From JAGQYP01 sp041392305 (lineage in GTDB: Bacteria > Bacteroidota > Bacteroidia > Flavobacteriales_D > Crocinitomicaceae): a stretch of 64,000 nucleotides of DNA. A model generated the notes under the pieces. It worked only from the letters and a program-made list of their open reading frames with translations. It was not told the origin of the DNA and searched no databases. Of the stretch, positions 33,863 to 45,695 are shown one piece after another. How positions within the stretch are numbered: the first letter of the stretch is position 1; every line of letters begins with the position of its first letter. Position numbers and translations under genes: made by a program. The stretch is taken from NCBI GenBank assembly GCA_041392305.1, contig JAWKMJ010000013.1:50733-114732 (forward strand), in the 5' to 3' direction.

Positions 33863-36856
33863 GTGAAAATTTTTCTAAGTATAGTATTCGTCAGTTTTTG
33901 TCTGATTTCGATTGGTCAAGAAACGTCATTTAAGTCTTTTTCGGTAAGAGAGGGTTTGGCTCAATCACAAGTTTTTTCAATCACACAAGATAACCAGGGA
34001 TATTTATGGATGGCAACTCAAGGAGGAGGGCTTTGCAAGTTTGATGGAAAGGAATTTTTTACAATTACGATTTCAGAAGGTTTGCTTTCAAATACGGTCA
34101 ATGCTCTGTCTTCTTCAGGAGATACAATCTTCGCAGGATCCAATAATGGTCTTTCAATTCTGTCTTCTAAACGGAATTCAGTAATTAGGAGCATTCCTCT
34201 ATCTGAACCAGTAAGAATTTTGAAAAAAATACAAACACAATTATATGTGGTCACAGATCAACATATTTACACGTTTGTTGGAGATTCGTTGCAAAGAATA
34301 ATTGAAGAAATCGGCTTGAAGAATTTTATTCCTGAGGATTTATTTCTGATGGATACAAGATTGATTCTAGCCACAAATAAAGGAATGGTTTCTACTTCTG
34401 CTCTTTCAGATAAAATTCTGCCTGAGAAGATTGAGACAAAGCATATTACTAAAGTGGTTTCCTATCAGGGTAAATTATTAATGGGTTCCTATGGTAAAGG
34501 AATTTTAGTCTTTAATAAGTCTGGAAATGGCTACGACCTTGTTAAGGATACTTTGGAAATATTTCAAGATCTCATCATTACGGAAATATTTGTTGATCGT
34601 AGAACCAATCTTTGGATAGGGACGCAACGGAAAGGTGTATACAGGTATGATGCTAATGATAAAAAGTGGGAACATTTTGGAGAAAATGAAGGACTATCTA
34701 ATGATCATGTAAAATGCATTTTTGAGGATAATTGGAATCAAATCTGGATCGGAACAAGTGGAGGCGGAGTAAATCAATATTCGGGATCTCAATTTTTACA
34801 TTATACAGAGAATTCTGGCTTGAATGGAGATTATATTTATTCTGTCTTAAAATCTAAAATCGGAGAGCTTTGGGTTGCTACTTCTGGTGGAGGAGTCATG
34901 AGAATAAATGATACTATGAATTATGTTTACAATGGTAAGACTGGATTTCATGATGTAAAAGTAAAGGCGCTTTTCGAATCAAAAAATCAGCTGATTTGGA
35001 TAGGGACAGAAGGGAAAGGATTGTCAGTATATTTTCGAAGAAATGAATCAAAGGACCTTAAAAGAGAAATTTTTGTTCAATCATTTGATACCATACTGAA
35101 TTTTGATTCAGGCAAACTTTTTCCATCTACACTTTGGGTCAATTGTTTTGCAGAAGATAAAAATGGAGAAATCTATATCTCAACTCTTGGAGATGGACTA
35201 ATCAAAGCAAAAGTTATGCTAGATACTTTTCCTAGAATTTTTTTCAATAAACTTAAAGTAAGAGGGAGGGGCGAGATTAGTCAGCGAATCAATCACATGT
35301 TCTTCAATTCCAAAGGAGATTTAATTTTAGCAACGAACGATAAAGGAATTGGAATATTGTCAAAGGGTGAATTGACATATTTAAATATTGACAATTCAAC
35401 TGTTCCTAATAAAATAACCTCCATCGAAGAAGGAGCAAATGGAGAATTATGGTTTGCCTCTGAAAAGGGACTTGGATGTATCATTGAAGATTCAGTTGTT
35501 TTTTACAGAAAGATTTCAGGATTGAGTTCCAATAATATTTATCAAATTCAATCTGATCATTTAGGATATGTTTGGGTGGGAACAGAAAAAGGGGTTGATC
35601 GATTAAAATTACTCTCTTCTAAAGATCTTGAAGTCAAACATTTTGGTGCAGAAGAAGGTTTTACTGGAATAGAAACAAGCTTGAATGCAAGTTTTTTGGA
35701 TTTTGAAAATAATTTATGGTTTGGAACGGTTAATGGCCTTTCGGTATATCAGCCTAAAAAAATTGAAAAAACAAATGCCCCTCCTGTTATTTTTTTTAAT
35801 TCTGTAAAGCTTTTTTACGATACATTGTTTTCTGAAACCTCAGATTTAGAATACCATCAAAATTCACTTTCATTCAGTTTTGGTTCAGTTTTTTTACCTG
35901 CCCCGAATAAAGTTAAATACCAATGGAAATTAAAAGGTTTTGATTCTGAGTGGTCCGAACCGTCGGACAATAGCTCTATTACTTATAGTAACCTTAGGCC
36001 TGGTAGTTATGTATTCTATGTCCGCGCTGGAGTGGGAGAAGACTGGAGTGAACCCATTCAGTTTAGTTTTGCGATTAAAAAACCTTATTGGGAGGAAAGT
36101 TGGTTTTTGATTATGGTTTGGGGTGGAGGCTTGGTTGTTCTGATAGGCGTTGTTTTACTTTTTGTGAATCGTTCTAGAAAAAGAGGGAGAGAATTGAGGG
36201 ATAAACTTGAAATGGAAAAATCATTAATTGAATTGGAACAGAAGGCATTGAGATTGCAAATGAATCCACATTTTATTTTCAATTCATTGAATACGATTCA
36301 ACACTTGATTATAGAAAAGGATGAAAAGTCGGCAAAGTACTACCTAAGTAAATTTGCAAAATTGATGAGACAGATATTAGAAAATTCAAGAGAACGCTTG
36401 ATTTCTATATCAGATGAAATTAAAACGTTGGAAAATTATTTAATAATTGAGAAGTTTAGTCGGCAGGATTTTGAATATGAAATAGTTGTAGAGGAGGGGG
36501 TAGATCTTGATGAAGATATTCTACCTCCAATGATGATTCAACCATTTGTAGAAAATGCAATCATACATGGCTTAAAAGGATTAAAAGAACGTAAAGGGAA
36601 AATCAAAATATCTTTTATCTCTGGTGATGGGTATATTCAATTCGAAGTAGAAGACAATGGCCAGGGACGCGAAAATGCTGAAAAGCAAAAAAGCCAGATA
36701 GCAAATTATCATAGGTCAACAGCTTTAAGTGTTACTCAGGAAAGATTAGACAACATGAATAAAGGTCAAAATTTTAAGTCTTTCGAGATAGTTGATTTGA
36801 AAGATGAACTAGGGAATCCGATGGGGACAAAGATTATCATAAGGGTTCAGCACTAA
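33863..36856 (+). CDS. Two-component-regulator propeller sensor histidine kinase (LytS/YehU type)
   Basis: 997 residues from GTG 33863, which gives a good signal peptide; the in-frame GTG at 33848 lies inside a probable -7-like sequence. About 14 periplasmic propeller repeats (REGLAQSQVFSI, GYLWMATQGGG and DNWNQIWIGTSGG types) fill roughly 20-640. A Y_Y_Y domain (about 660-735) and one membrane helix (about 750-770) follow, then a LytS-type histidine kinase (MNPHFIFNSLNTIQ with the phospho-accepting histidine, and an ATPase N-box PFVENAIIHGL). The usual LytTR response regulator partner is absent: the rRNA operon follows directly. Confidence 0.9.
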   Translation: MKIFLSIVFVSFCLISIGQETSFKSFSVREGLAQSQVFSITQDNQGYLWMATQGGGLCKFDGKEFFTITISEGLLSNTVNALSSSGDTIFAGSNNGLSILSSKRNSVIRSIPLSEPVRILKKIQTQLYVVTDQHIYTFVGDSLQRIIEEIGLKNFIPEDLFLMDTRLILATNKGMVSTSALSDKILPEKIETKHITKVVSYQGKLLMGSYGKGILVFNKSGNGYDLVKDTLEIFQDLIITEIFVDRRTNLWIGTQRKGVYRYDANDKKWEHFGENEGLSNDHVKCIFEDNWNQIWIGTSGGGVNQYSGSQFLHYTENSGLNGDYIYSVLKSKIGELWVATSGGGVMRINDTMNYVYNGKTGFHDVKVKALFESKNQLIWIGTEGKGLSVYFRRNESKDLKREIFVQSFDTILNFDSGKLFPSTLWVNCFAEDKNGEIYISTLGDGLIKAKVMLDTFPRIFFNKLKVRGRGEISQRINHMFFNSKGDLILATNDKGIGILSKGELTYLNIDNSTVPNKITSIEEGANGELWFASEKGLGCIIEDSVVFYRKISGLSSNNIYQIQSDHLGYVWVGTEKGVDRLKLLSSKDLEVKHFGAEEGFTGIETSLNASFLDFENNLWFGTVNGLSVYQPKKIEKTNAPPVIFFNSVKLFYDTLFSETSDLEYHQNSLSFSFGSVFLPAPNKVKYQWKLKGFDSEWSEPSDNSSITYSNLRPGSYVFYVRAGVGEDWSEPIQFSFAIKKPYWEESWFLIMVWGGGLVVLIGVVLLFVNRSRKRGRELRDKLEMEKSLIELEQKALRLQMNPHFIFNSLNTIQHLIIEKDEKSAKYYLSKFAKLMRQILENSRERLISISDEIKTLENYLIIEKFSRQDFEYEIVVEEGVDLDEDILPPMMIQPFVENAIIHGLKGLKERKGKIKISFISGDGYIQFEVEDNGQGRENAEKQKSQIANYHRSTALSVTQERLDNMNKGQNFKSFEIVDLKDELGNPMGTKIIIRVQH

Positions 36857-36935
36857 AAAAAATCAAATGTAAACAGAAGGTTATCAAGACCTTAAAAGGG
36901 GGGTAAAAAAAAAGATGAATTTTTTTTTAATAAAG

Positions 36936-36967
36936 TATTGTGCGGAATGAAAAACGCTGTATCTTTG
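36936..36967 (+). promoter_or_regulatory. rRNA operon promoter P1
   Basis: TATTG at 36936-36940 and TATCTTTG at 36960-36967 are separated by 19 bases, fitting the Bacteroidota -33/-7 arrangement. It lies about 290 bases before the 16S gene in an otherwise gene-free leader, with A/T tracts just upstream. Confidence 0.75.
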
Positions 36968-37061
36968 CACCCGCATTTGAAAATATGCAGCGTAGAATTG
37001 AGGTGATGAGGGGTTGATTTGGGGAGTTAAAAAAAACTTTTTAAAAAAACTTTCGAATAAG

Positions 37062-37092
37062 TATTGCGAGAGAAAAAAGATTTATATCTTTG
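37062..37092 (+). promoter_or_regulatory. rRNA operon promoter P2
   Basis: A second copy of the same pattern: TATTG at 37062-37066, an 18-base spacer and TATCTTTG at 37085-37092, followed by GCAC as in P1. Tandem promoters about 125 bases apart are typical of rRNA operons. An A/T-tract UP-like region precedes it. Confidence 0.75.
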
Positions 37093-37165
37093 CACTCCCA
37101 AAATAAAAACGGAGCGACGTTTTTTAAGGTTGGAAAAGGAGTAGACTTTTTCTAGTTTACAAAAG

Positions 37166-37175
37166 AGTTCTTTGA
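37166..37175 (+). promoter_or_regulatory. boxA-like antitermination element in the rRNA leader
   Basis: AGTTCTTTGA lies between P2 and 16S and recurs identically in the 16S-23S spacer (39071-39080). Position and repetition before each large rRNA fit a boxA site bound by NusB/NusE. Confidence 0.6.
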
Positions 37176-37252
37176 TAAGATTGAAAAAAGGTTTGAAATA
37201 GCGTATAGGTTATTAAAACACATCGAGAGTCTAAGAAATTCAAAATCTTTAT

Positions 37253-38777
<1,525 letters not shown>

Positions 38778-38910
38778 AGAGTAGGTACGACAGATGTGTG
38801 ACTTTATATGTTATTTTACCTTTTTTTTGATCTTATTATTTAGTGAAATTTTTTTCCTTCCCGTAAGAAGGAATAGATGAGAGAAATAGGATAGTTGCGG
38901 GAATAGAGAT

Positions 38911-38972
38911 AGTCCCGTAGCTCAGTTGGTTAGAGCACTACACTGATAATGTAGAGACAGTTCAGGACTACA
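38911..38972 (+). pseudogene. tRNA-Ile(GAT), truncated: T arm mostly missing
   Basis: The 5' part is a normal tRNA-Ile: acceptor strand AGTCCCG, D arm GCTC-AGTTGGTTA-GAGC, and anticodon stem CTACA/TGTAG with anticodon GAT at 38945-38947. After the anticodon stem only 10 bases precede GGACT ACA, where about 24 are expected (variable loop, T arm and the first two 3' acceptor bases). The acceptor still pairs AGTCC with GGACT. As written it cannot form a canonical T arm, so it is either a pseudogene or a sequence error. Confidence 0.7.
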
Positions 38973-38977
38973 GAATT

Positions 38978-39050
38978 GGGGGATTATCAGTTGGCTAGAG
39001 CGCTTGCCTTGCACGCAAGAGGTCGTCGGTTCGACTCCCGACATTCTCCC
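38978..39050 (+). tRNA. tRNA-Ala(TGC), with lesions in D and T arms
   Basis: Acceptor GGGGGAT pairs with ATTCTCC. The anticodon arm CTTGC-CTTGCAC-GCAAG is intact, with anticodon TGC at 39010-39012. Two abnormalities: the D-stem 5' strand is TATC instead of TAGCTC (two bases, GC, missing opposite GAGC), and the T stem reads GTCGG-TTCGACT-CCCGAC with one extra C. It is in the standard position after tRNA-Ile in the 16S-23S spacer. Confidence 0.75.
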
Positions 39051-39070
39051 AAATTTCTGAAAAGGAAAAA

Positions 39071-39080
39071 AGTTCTTTGA
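39071..39080 (+). promoter_or_regulatory. boxA-like element before 23S
   Basis: AGTTCTTTGA, identical to the copy in the 16S leader at 37166-37175, located about 50 bases before the 23S gene. Confidence 0.6.
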
Positions 39081-39120
39081 ATTATTGGAAAAATTGATTG
39101 GAATAGTAAGTAAAGTATCA

Positions 39121-42000
<2,880 letters not shown>

Positions 42001-42072
42001 CCCCTTGACTTTACTTAATACATTTCCACGACCAGTTCCAATAATTATGATATTGTTCATTAGAACACACGA

Positions 42073-42190
42073 TTTTAGGTGTCTATTGCAATGAGGTCCA
42101 CCTCTTACCATTCCGAACAGAGAAGTTCAGCTCATTTGCGCAGATGGTACTGCCCTTTTGAGGGTGGGAGAGTATGTCGATGCCACTTTT
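42073..42190 (+). rRNA. rrf: 5S ribosomal RNA
   Basis: Contains CCATTCCGAACAGAGAAGTT and GCGCAGATGGTACTGC, both diagnostic of 5S. The terminal helix pairs GGTGTC at the 5' end with GATGCC at the 3' end. Unlike 16S and 23S, it shows no obvious indel at conserved sites. The length of about 118 bases is an estimate. Confidence 0.9.
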
Positions 42191-42192
42191 TT

Positions 42193-42226
42193 AAAAGCCA
42201 CGCTTCTCTCGCGTATGGCTTTTTTT
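42193..42226 (+). terminator. Terminator of the rRNA operon
   Basis: AAAAGCCA-C-GC and GC-GTA-TGGCTTTT form an imperfect stem followed by a T run, directly after 5S. Confidence 0.8.
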
Positions 42227-42236
42227 GAACAAAACT

Positions 42237-42281
42237 CAGATGGTACGGTCATTTTACCCCATGCTTCGATGCCATTTTTTT
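42237..42281 (+). repeat. Degenerate duplicate of the 5S 3' half
   Basis: CAGATGGTAC, then TTCGATGCCA and a T run, repeat the order and spacing of CAGATGGTAC, GTCGATGCCAC and T run in 5S (42141-42192), with altered sequence between. It lies just after the rRNA terminator and looks like a decayed remnant of a 5S tail. Confidence 0.55.
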
Positions 42282-42496
42282 ATCAGCACAACATAGATAC
42301 CACTTTCTGTGCGACATGGGGTCGATAAAAGCTATTTGTAGCCGTACATTGTTTTTGCCTGAGCTTAATCTTATCCAAAAAGAACTACAAAGGACTGCTT
42401 TCTTGAAGTATTTTGACTACTCTTATATTGTTAATTTCATGTTAATAAATAGTAGTGGTTTCCTTCGATCAAAGTCCTTTAAAATATGGATTTTGC

Positions 42497-42504
42497 TATC
42501 TTTG
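42497..42504 (+). promoter_or_regulatory. -7 element upstream of gyrB
   Basis: TATCTTTG, the same form as in both rRNA promoters, 31 bases before the gyrB ATG. This favours ATG 42536 over the longer frame that begins at 42455. No clear -33 TTTG. Confidence 0.55.
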
Positions 42505-42535
42505 TTTGGCACTGAAAACACTATATTTTTTAGGT

Positions 42536-44488
42536 ATGAGCGAAGAAAATAAAAAAGCACAATATTCAGCAGATAATATCCAGGCCCTTGAGGGAATGGA
42601 ACACGTAAGAATGCGTCCTTCAATGTATATTGGGGATGTTGGAGTAAGAGGTTTGCATCACATGGTTTATGAAGTAGTCGATAACTCAATCGATGAGGCA
42701 TTAGCCGGGCATTGTGACGACATTAACGTGATCATTCACGAAGACAATTCAATCTCTGTATCGGATAACGGACGTGGTATTCCTGTTGAAATCCATAAGA
42801 AAGAAGGAGTTTCTGCTCTTGAAGTGGTAATGACTAAAATTGGAGCAGGTGGAAAATTTGACAAGGACTCTTATAAAGTTTCGGGAGGATTACATGGTGT
42901 TGGTGTTTCCTGTGTGAATGCCTTGTCTGAAGGATTAACAGCTACAGTTCATAGAGATGGAAAAATGTGGCAGCAACAATATGAAAGAGGAAAAGCAAAA
43001 GCTCCTGTTGCGGAAATTGGAACTTCAGATAAAAGAGGGACAGAAGTAACCTTTAAGCCTGATCATCAAATATTTGATGTTTTGGAATATAGTTACGATA
43101 CCCTATCAGGGAGAATGCGTGAATTAGCCTATTTGAATAAAGGGATTACAATTAAGATTACGGACGAAAGAAAAAAGGATGATGAGGGTAACTTCATCAC
43201 AGATACTTTCAAATCAGAAGGTGGTTTATCCGAATTTGTAACTTATCTTGATGAGAATAGAGAAGCTTTAATTCCAGATGTAATACATATTGAAGGTGAT
43301 AAAACAGGAATTCCTGTAGAAGTTGCCTTGACATATAATACTTCATTCAGTGAGAACATCCAGTCTTATGTTAATAATATCAATACGCATGAAGGAGGAA
43401 CTCACCTTTCAGGTTTTCGAAGAGGTCTTACGTCCACATTGAAGAAGTATGCTGAGGATTCTGGATTACTAGCTAAAGAAAAGATTGAGATTGCTGGAGA
43501 TGATTTTAGAGAAGGTTTGACAGCAGTTGTGTCCGTAAAGGTAGCTGAACCTCAGTTTGAAGGGCAGACTAAAACCAAATTAGGAAATAGAGAGGTGAAC
43601 GCACCAGTTAGTCAAGCTGTTTCTGAAATGTTAGGTGACTACTTAGAAGAGCATCCTGCTGAAGCAAAAATGATTGTTGATAAAGTTGTTTTGGCAGCAA
43701 GAGCTAGAATCGCAGCTAGAAAAGCTCGTGACATGGTTCAGAGAAAGAACGTCATGACTGGAGGTGGTTTACCGGGGAAATTGGCTGACTGCTCAGAAAA
43801 AGATCCAGCTATGTGTGAAATATATCTTGTAGAGGGTGATTCTGCAGGTGGTACGGCAAAACAAGGTAGAGATCGTTTGTTCCAAGCTATTATGCCTCTT
43901 AGAGGAAAGATTTTGAATGTCGAGAAAGCTATGCAGCACAAAATCTTTGAAAATGAAGAAATTAAAAACATCTATACCGCATTAGGTGTACGTGTCGGAA
44001 CTGAAGAAGATTCGAAGGCTCTAAACCTTGAAAAACTGAGATATCATAAAATAGTCATCATGTGTGACGCCGATGTCGACGGTTCTCACATTGAAACATT
44101 GATTCTTACTTTCTTCTTTAGATACATGAAAGAGTTGATTGAAAATGGGTATGTCTATATCGCAACTCCTCCATTGTATCAAGTTAAAAAAGGAAAGCAA
44201 TCCCAATATGCTTGGAACGATGATCAAAGAGATCGAATGATCCAAGAAATGAAAGGTTCAGGAAATGAATCATCAGTTGGAGTTCAGAGATATAAGGGGC
44301 TTGGAGAAATGAATGCTGAGCAATTGTGGGAAACAACAATGAATCCTGAAAAGAGAACATTGAGACAAGTTACAATTGAAAATGCTGCGGAATGCGATCA
44401 TATCTTTTCTATGTTGATGGGAGATGATGTTCCACCAAGGAGAGAATTCATTGAGAAGAATGCTAAATATGCCAATATTGATGCATAA
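42536..44488 (+). CDS. gyrB: DNA gyrase subunit B
   Basis: 650 residues from ATG 42536, matching the short GyrB class that lacks the large insert of the E. coli protein. GyrB supplies the ATPase for negative supercoiling. GHKL motifs: VSDNGRGIPVEIH and GGLHGVGVSCVNALS. TOPRIM motifs: EGDSAGGTAKQGRDR and DADVDGSHI. The C-terminus has QRYKGLGEMNAEQLWETTMNPE. ParE is an alternative subunit of similar size; the QRYKGLGEMNAEQL and QGRDR forms favour GyrB. It has its own promoter element downstream of the rRNA operon. Confidence 0.94.
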   Translation: MSEENKKAQYSADNIQALEGMEHVRMRPSMYIGDVGVRGLHHMVYEVVDNSIDEALAGHCDDINVIIHEDNSISVSDNGRGIPVEIHKKEGVSALEVVMTKIGAGGKFDKDSYKVSGGLHGVGVSCVNALSEGLTATVHRDGKMWQQQYERGKAKAPVAEIGTSDKRGTEVTFKPDHQIFDVLEYSYDTLSGRMRELAYLNKGITIKITDERKKDDEGNFITDTFKSEGGLSEFVTYLDENREALIPDVIHIEGDKTGIPVEVALTYNTSFSENIQSYVNNINTHEGGTHLSGFRRGLTSTLKKYAEDSGLLAKEKIEIAGDDFREGLTAVVSVKVAEPQFEGQTKTKLGNREVNAPVSQAVSEMLGDYLEEHPAEAKMIVDKVVLAARARIAARKARDMVQRKNVMTGGGLPGKLADCSEKDPAMCEIYLVEGDSAGGTAKQGRDRLFQAIMPLRGKILNVEKAMQHKIFENEEIKNIYTALGVRVGTEEDSKALNLEKLRYHKIVIMCDADVDGSHIETLILTFFFRYMKELIENGYVYIATPPLYQVKKGKQSQYAWNDDQRDRMIQEMKGSGNESSVGVQRYKGLGEMNAEQLWETTMNPEKRTLRQVTIENAAECDHIFSMLMGDDVPPRREFIEKNAKYANIDA

Positions 44489-44515
44489 TTCTTGGCTATT
44501 AAGTAAATAATATGA

Positions 44516-44523
44516 TACTTTTG
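44516..44523 (+). promoter_or_regulatory. -7 element upstream of the efflux operon
   Basis: TACTTTTG fits TAnnTTTG, with a TTG 21 bases upstream (44492-44494) as a possible -33, and 18 bases before the adaptor ATG. Confidence 0.5.
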
Positions 44524-44541
44524 CTGCGCTAAACTAATTTT

Positions 44542-45687
44542 ATGGCGCACAAAAGTTATCTATTTTTGGTTCTTTTAATTTTTATTGTTGGATGCAAAGA
44601 AGAGCCTAAAGTAGCTCCAATACCAGAGGTTGGAGTAATCAAAGCAGAGAATCGAAAAGTTCCGATTGTAATGGAATTTGTTGGAGAAATTCGTGGAAAA
44701 TCGGATATTCCTATTAGAGCTCGCGTAGACGGATTCTTAGAAAAAATCGCATTTAGTCAAGGGCAAAAAGTAACCAAGGGACAATTATTATATGTTATTG
44801 ATGATCAACCCTTTTTGGCAGAATTAGCATCTGCAAAATCCGAACTAGCAGCAGCAAAAACAGATTTAGTTAAAGCTATAAATGATCTAAACAGAATTCA
44901 GCCATTGGCGGACATGAAAGCTGTTTCCCAAACAGACTTAGATGCTGCAATTGCTTCAAAAGGTGCTGCAGAGGCCATGGTAGACGCTGCAAAAGCCAAA
45001 ATTGACTTAGCACAAATAAAACTTTCGTACACAAGAATTATGTCACCTATTAATGGGACTATTGGGAAAACACTTGCTAAGGCAGGAGAATATGTCGGGA
45101 AATCTCCAAATCCAGTTATTCTAAATACAGTATCTAGAACAGATACAGTTGAGTTGGACTTTTTCTTATCGGAAAATCAATATTTGGAAATGGCACGTCA
45201 AACATTGGGGACTAGTGGAACAGGTGACTCTGCCGCTTCTAACCGAGAGAATAAATTAGAATTGGTGTTATCTGATGGTACCATTCACCCTTATCCAGGA
45301 AAATTTGATTTCATTGATAGAAATGTAAATTCGTCAACAGGATCCATTCTTGTTCAGGCTTCATTTCCTAATGAACAGAACTTAATAAGACCTGGTCAAT
45401 ATGGTAGAATGAGGTATACTTTCGTTACAAATGAAAAATCAATCCTAGTTCCGAAACAATGTGTGATGGAGACCCAAGGTCAATTTTCAGTTTATATTGT
45501 ATCAGGAGAGAAGAAGATTGAATCTAAAACAATTGGTGTTTTTGGCTCATATCAGGATTACTATATTGTGAATGAAGGTTTGACTGGGAACGAAAGTATT
45601 GTTTTGGAAGGGTTACAAAAGGTAAAACCAGGTGCTGAAGTAACGGTTGTTGAAACCGAATTCAAATCTCGTATTAAAGCAGAATAA
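44542..45687 (+). CDS. RND efflux periplasmic adaptor (membrane fusion lipoprotein)
   Basis: 381 residues of the AcrA/MexA type. It starts with a lipoprotein signal (lipobox FIVGC, Cys 17). It has the biotinyl-lipoyl half-motifs (GFLEKIAFSQGQKVTKGQLLYVID, then SPINGTIGKTLAKAGEYVG) around a helical hairpin (about 95-165). The beta-barrel domain follows, with RPGQYGRMR. It bridges the inner-membrane pump and the outer-membrane channel encoded by the next two genes (8-base gap, then 8-base overlap). No TetR or other regulator is adjacent. Confidence 0.94.
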   Translation: MAHKSYLFLVLLIFIVGCKEEPKVAPIPEVGVIKAENRKVPIVMEFVGEIRGKSDIPIRARVDGFLEKIAFSQGQKVTKGQLLYVIDDQPFLAELASAKSELAAAKTDLVKAINDLNRIQPLADMKAVSQTDLDAAIASKGAAEAMVDAAKAKIDLAQIKLSYTRIMSPINGTIGKTLAKAGEYVGKSPNPVILNTVSRTDTVELDFFLSENQYLEMARQTLGTSGTGDSAASNRENKLELVLSDGTIHPYPGKFDFIDRNVNSSTGSILVQASFPNEQNLIRPGQYGRMRYTFVTNEKSILVPKQCVMETQGQFSVYIVSGEKKIESKTIGVFGSYQDYYIVNEGLTGNESIVLEGLQKVKPGAEVTVVETEFKSRIKAE

Positions 45688-45695
45688 TTAGGGGA

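Noticed and set aside
36875..36900. Hairpin AAGGT/ACCTT after the sensor kinase as a terminator
   Set aside because: The stem is only 5 pairs and is followed by A and G runs rather than T.
42455..42535. 27 extra residues upstream of the gyrB ATG
   Set aside because: They span the TATCTTTG promoter element and do not match GyrB N-termini.
42316..42552. A 78-codon forward frame before gyrB
   Set aside because: It overlaps the gyrB promoter element and start, has a low-complexity translation and no plausible family.
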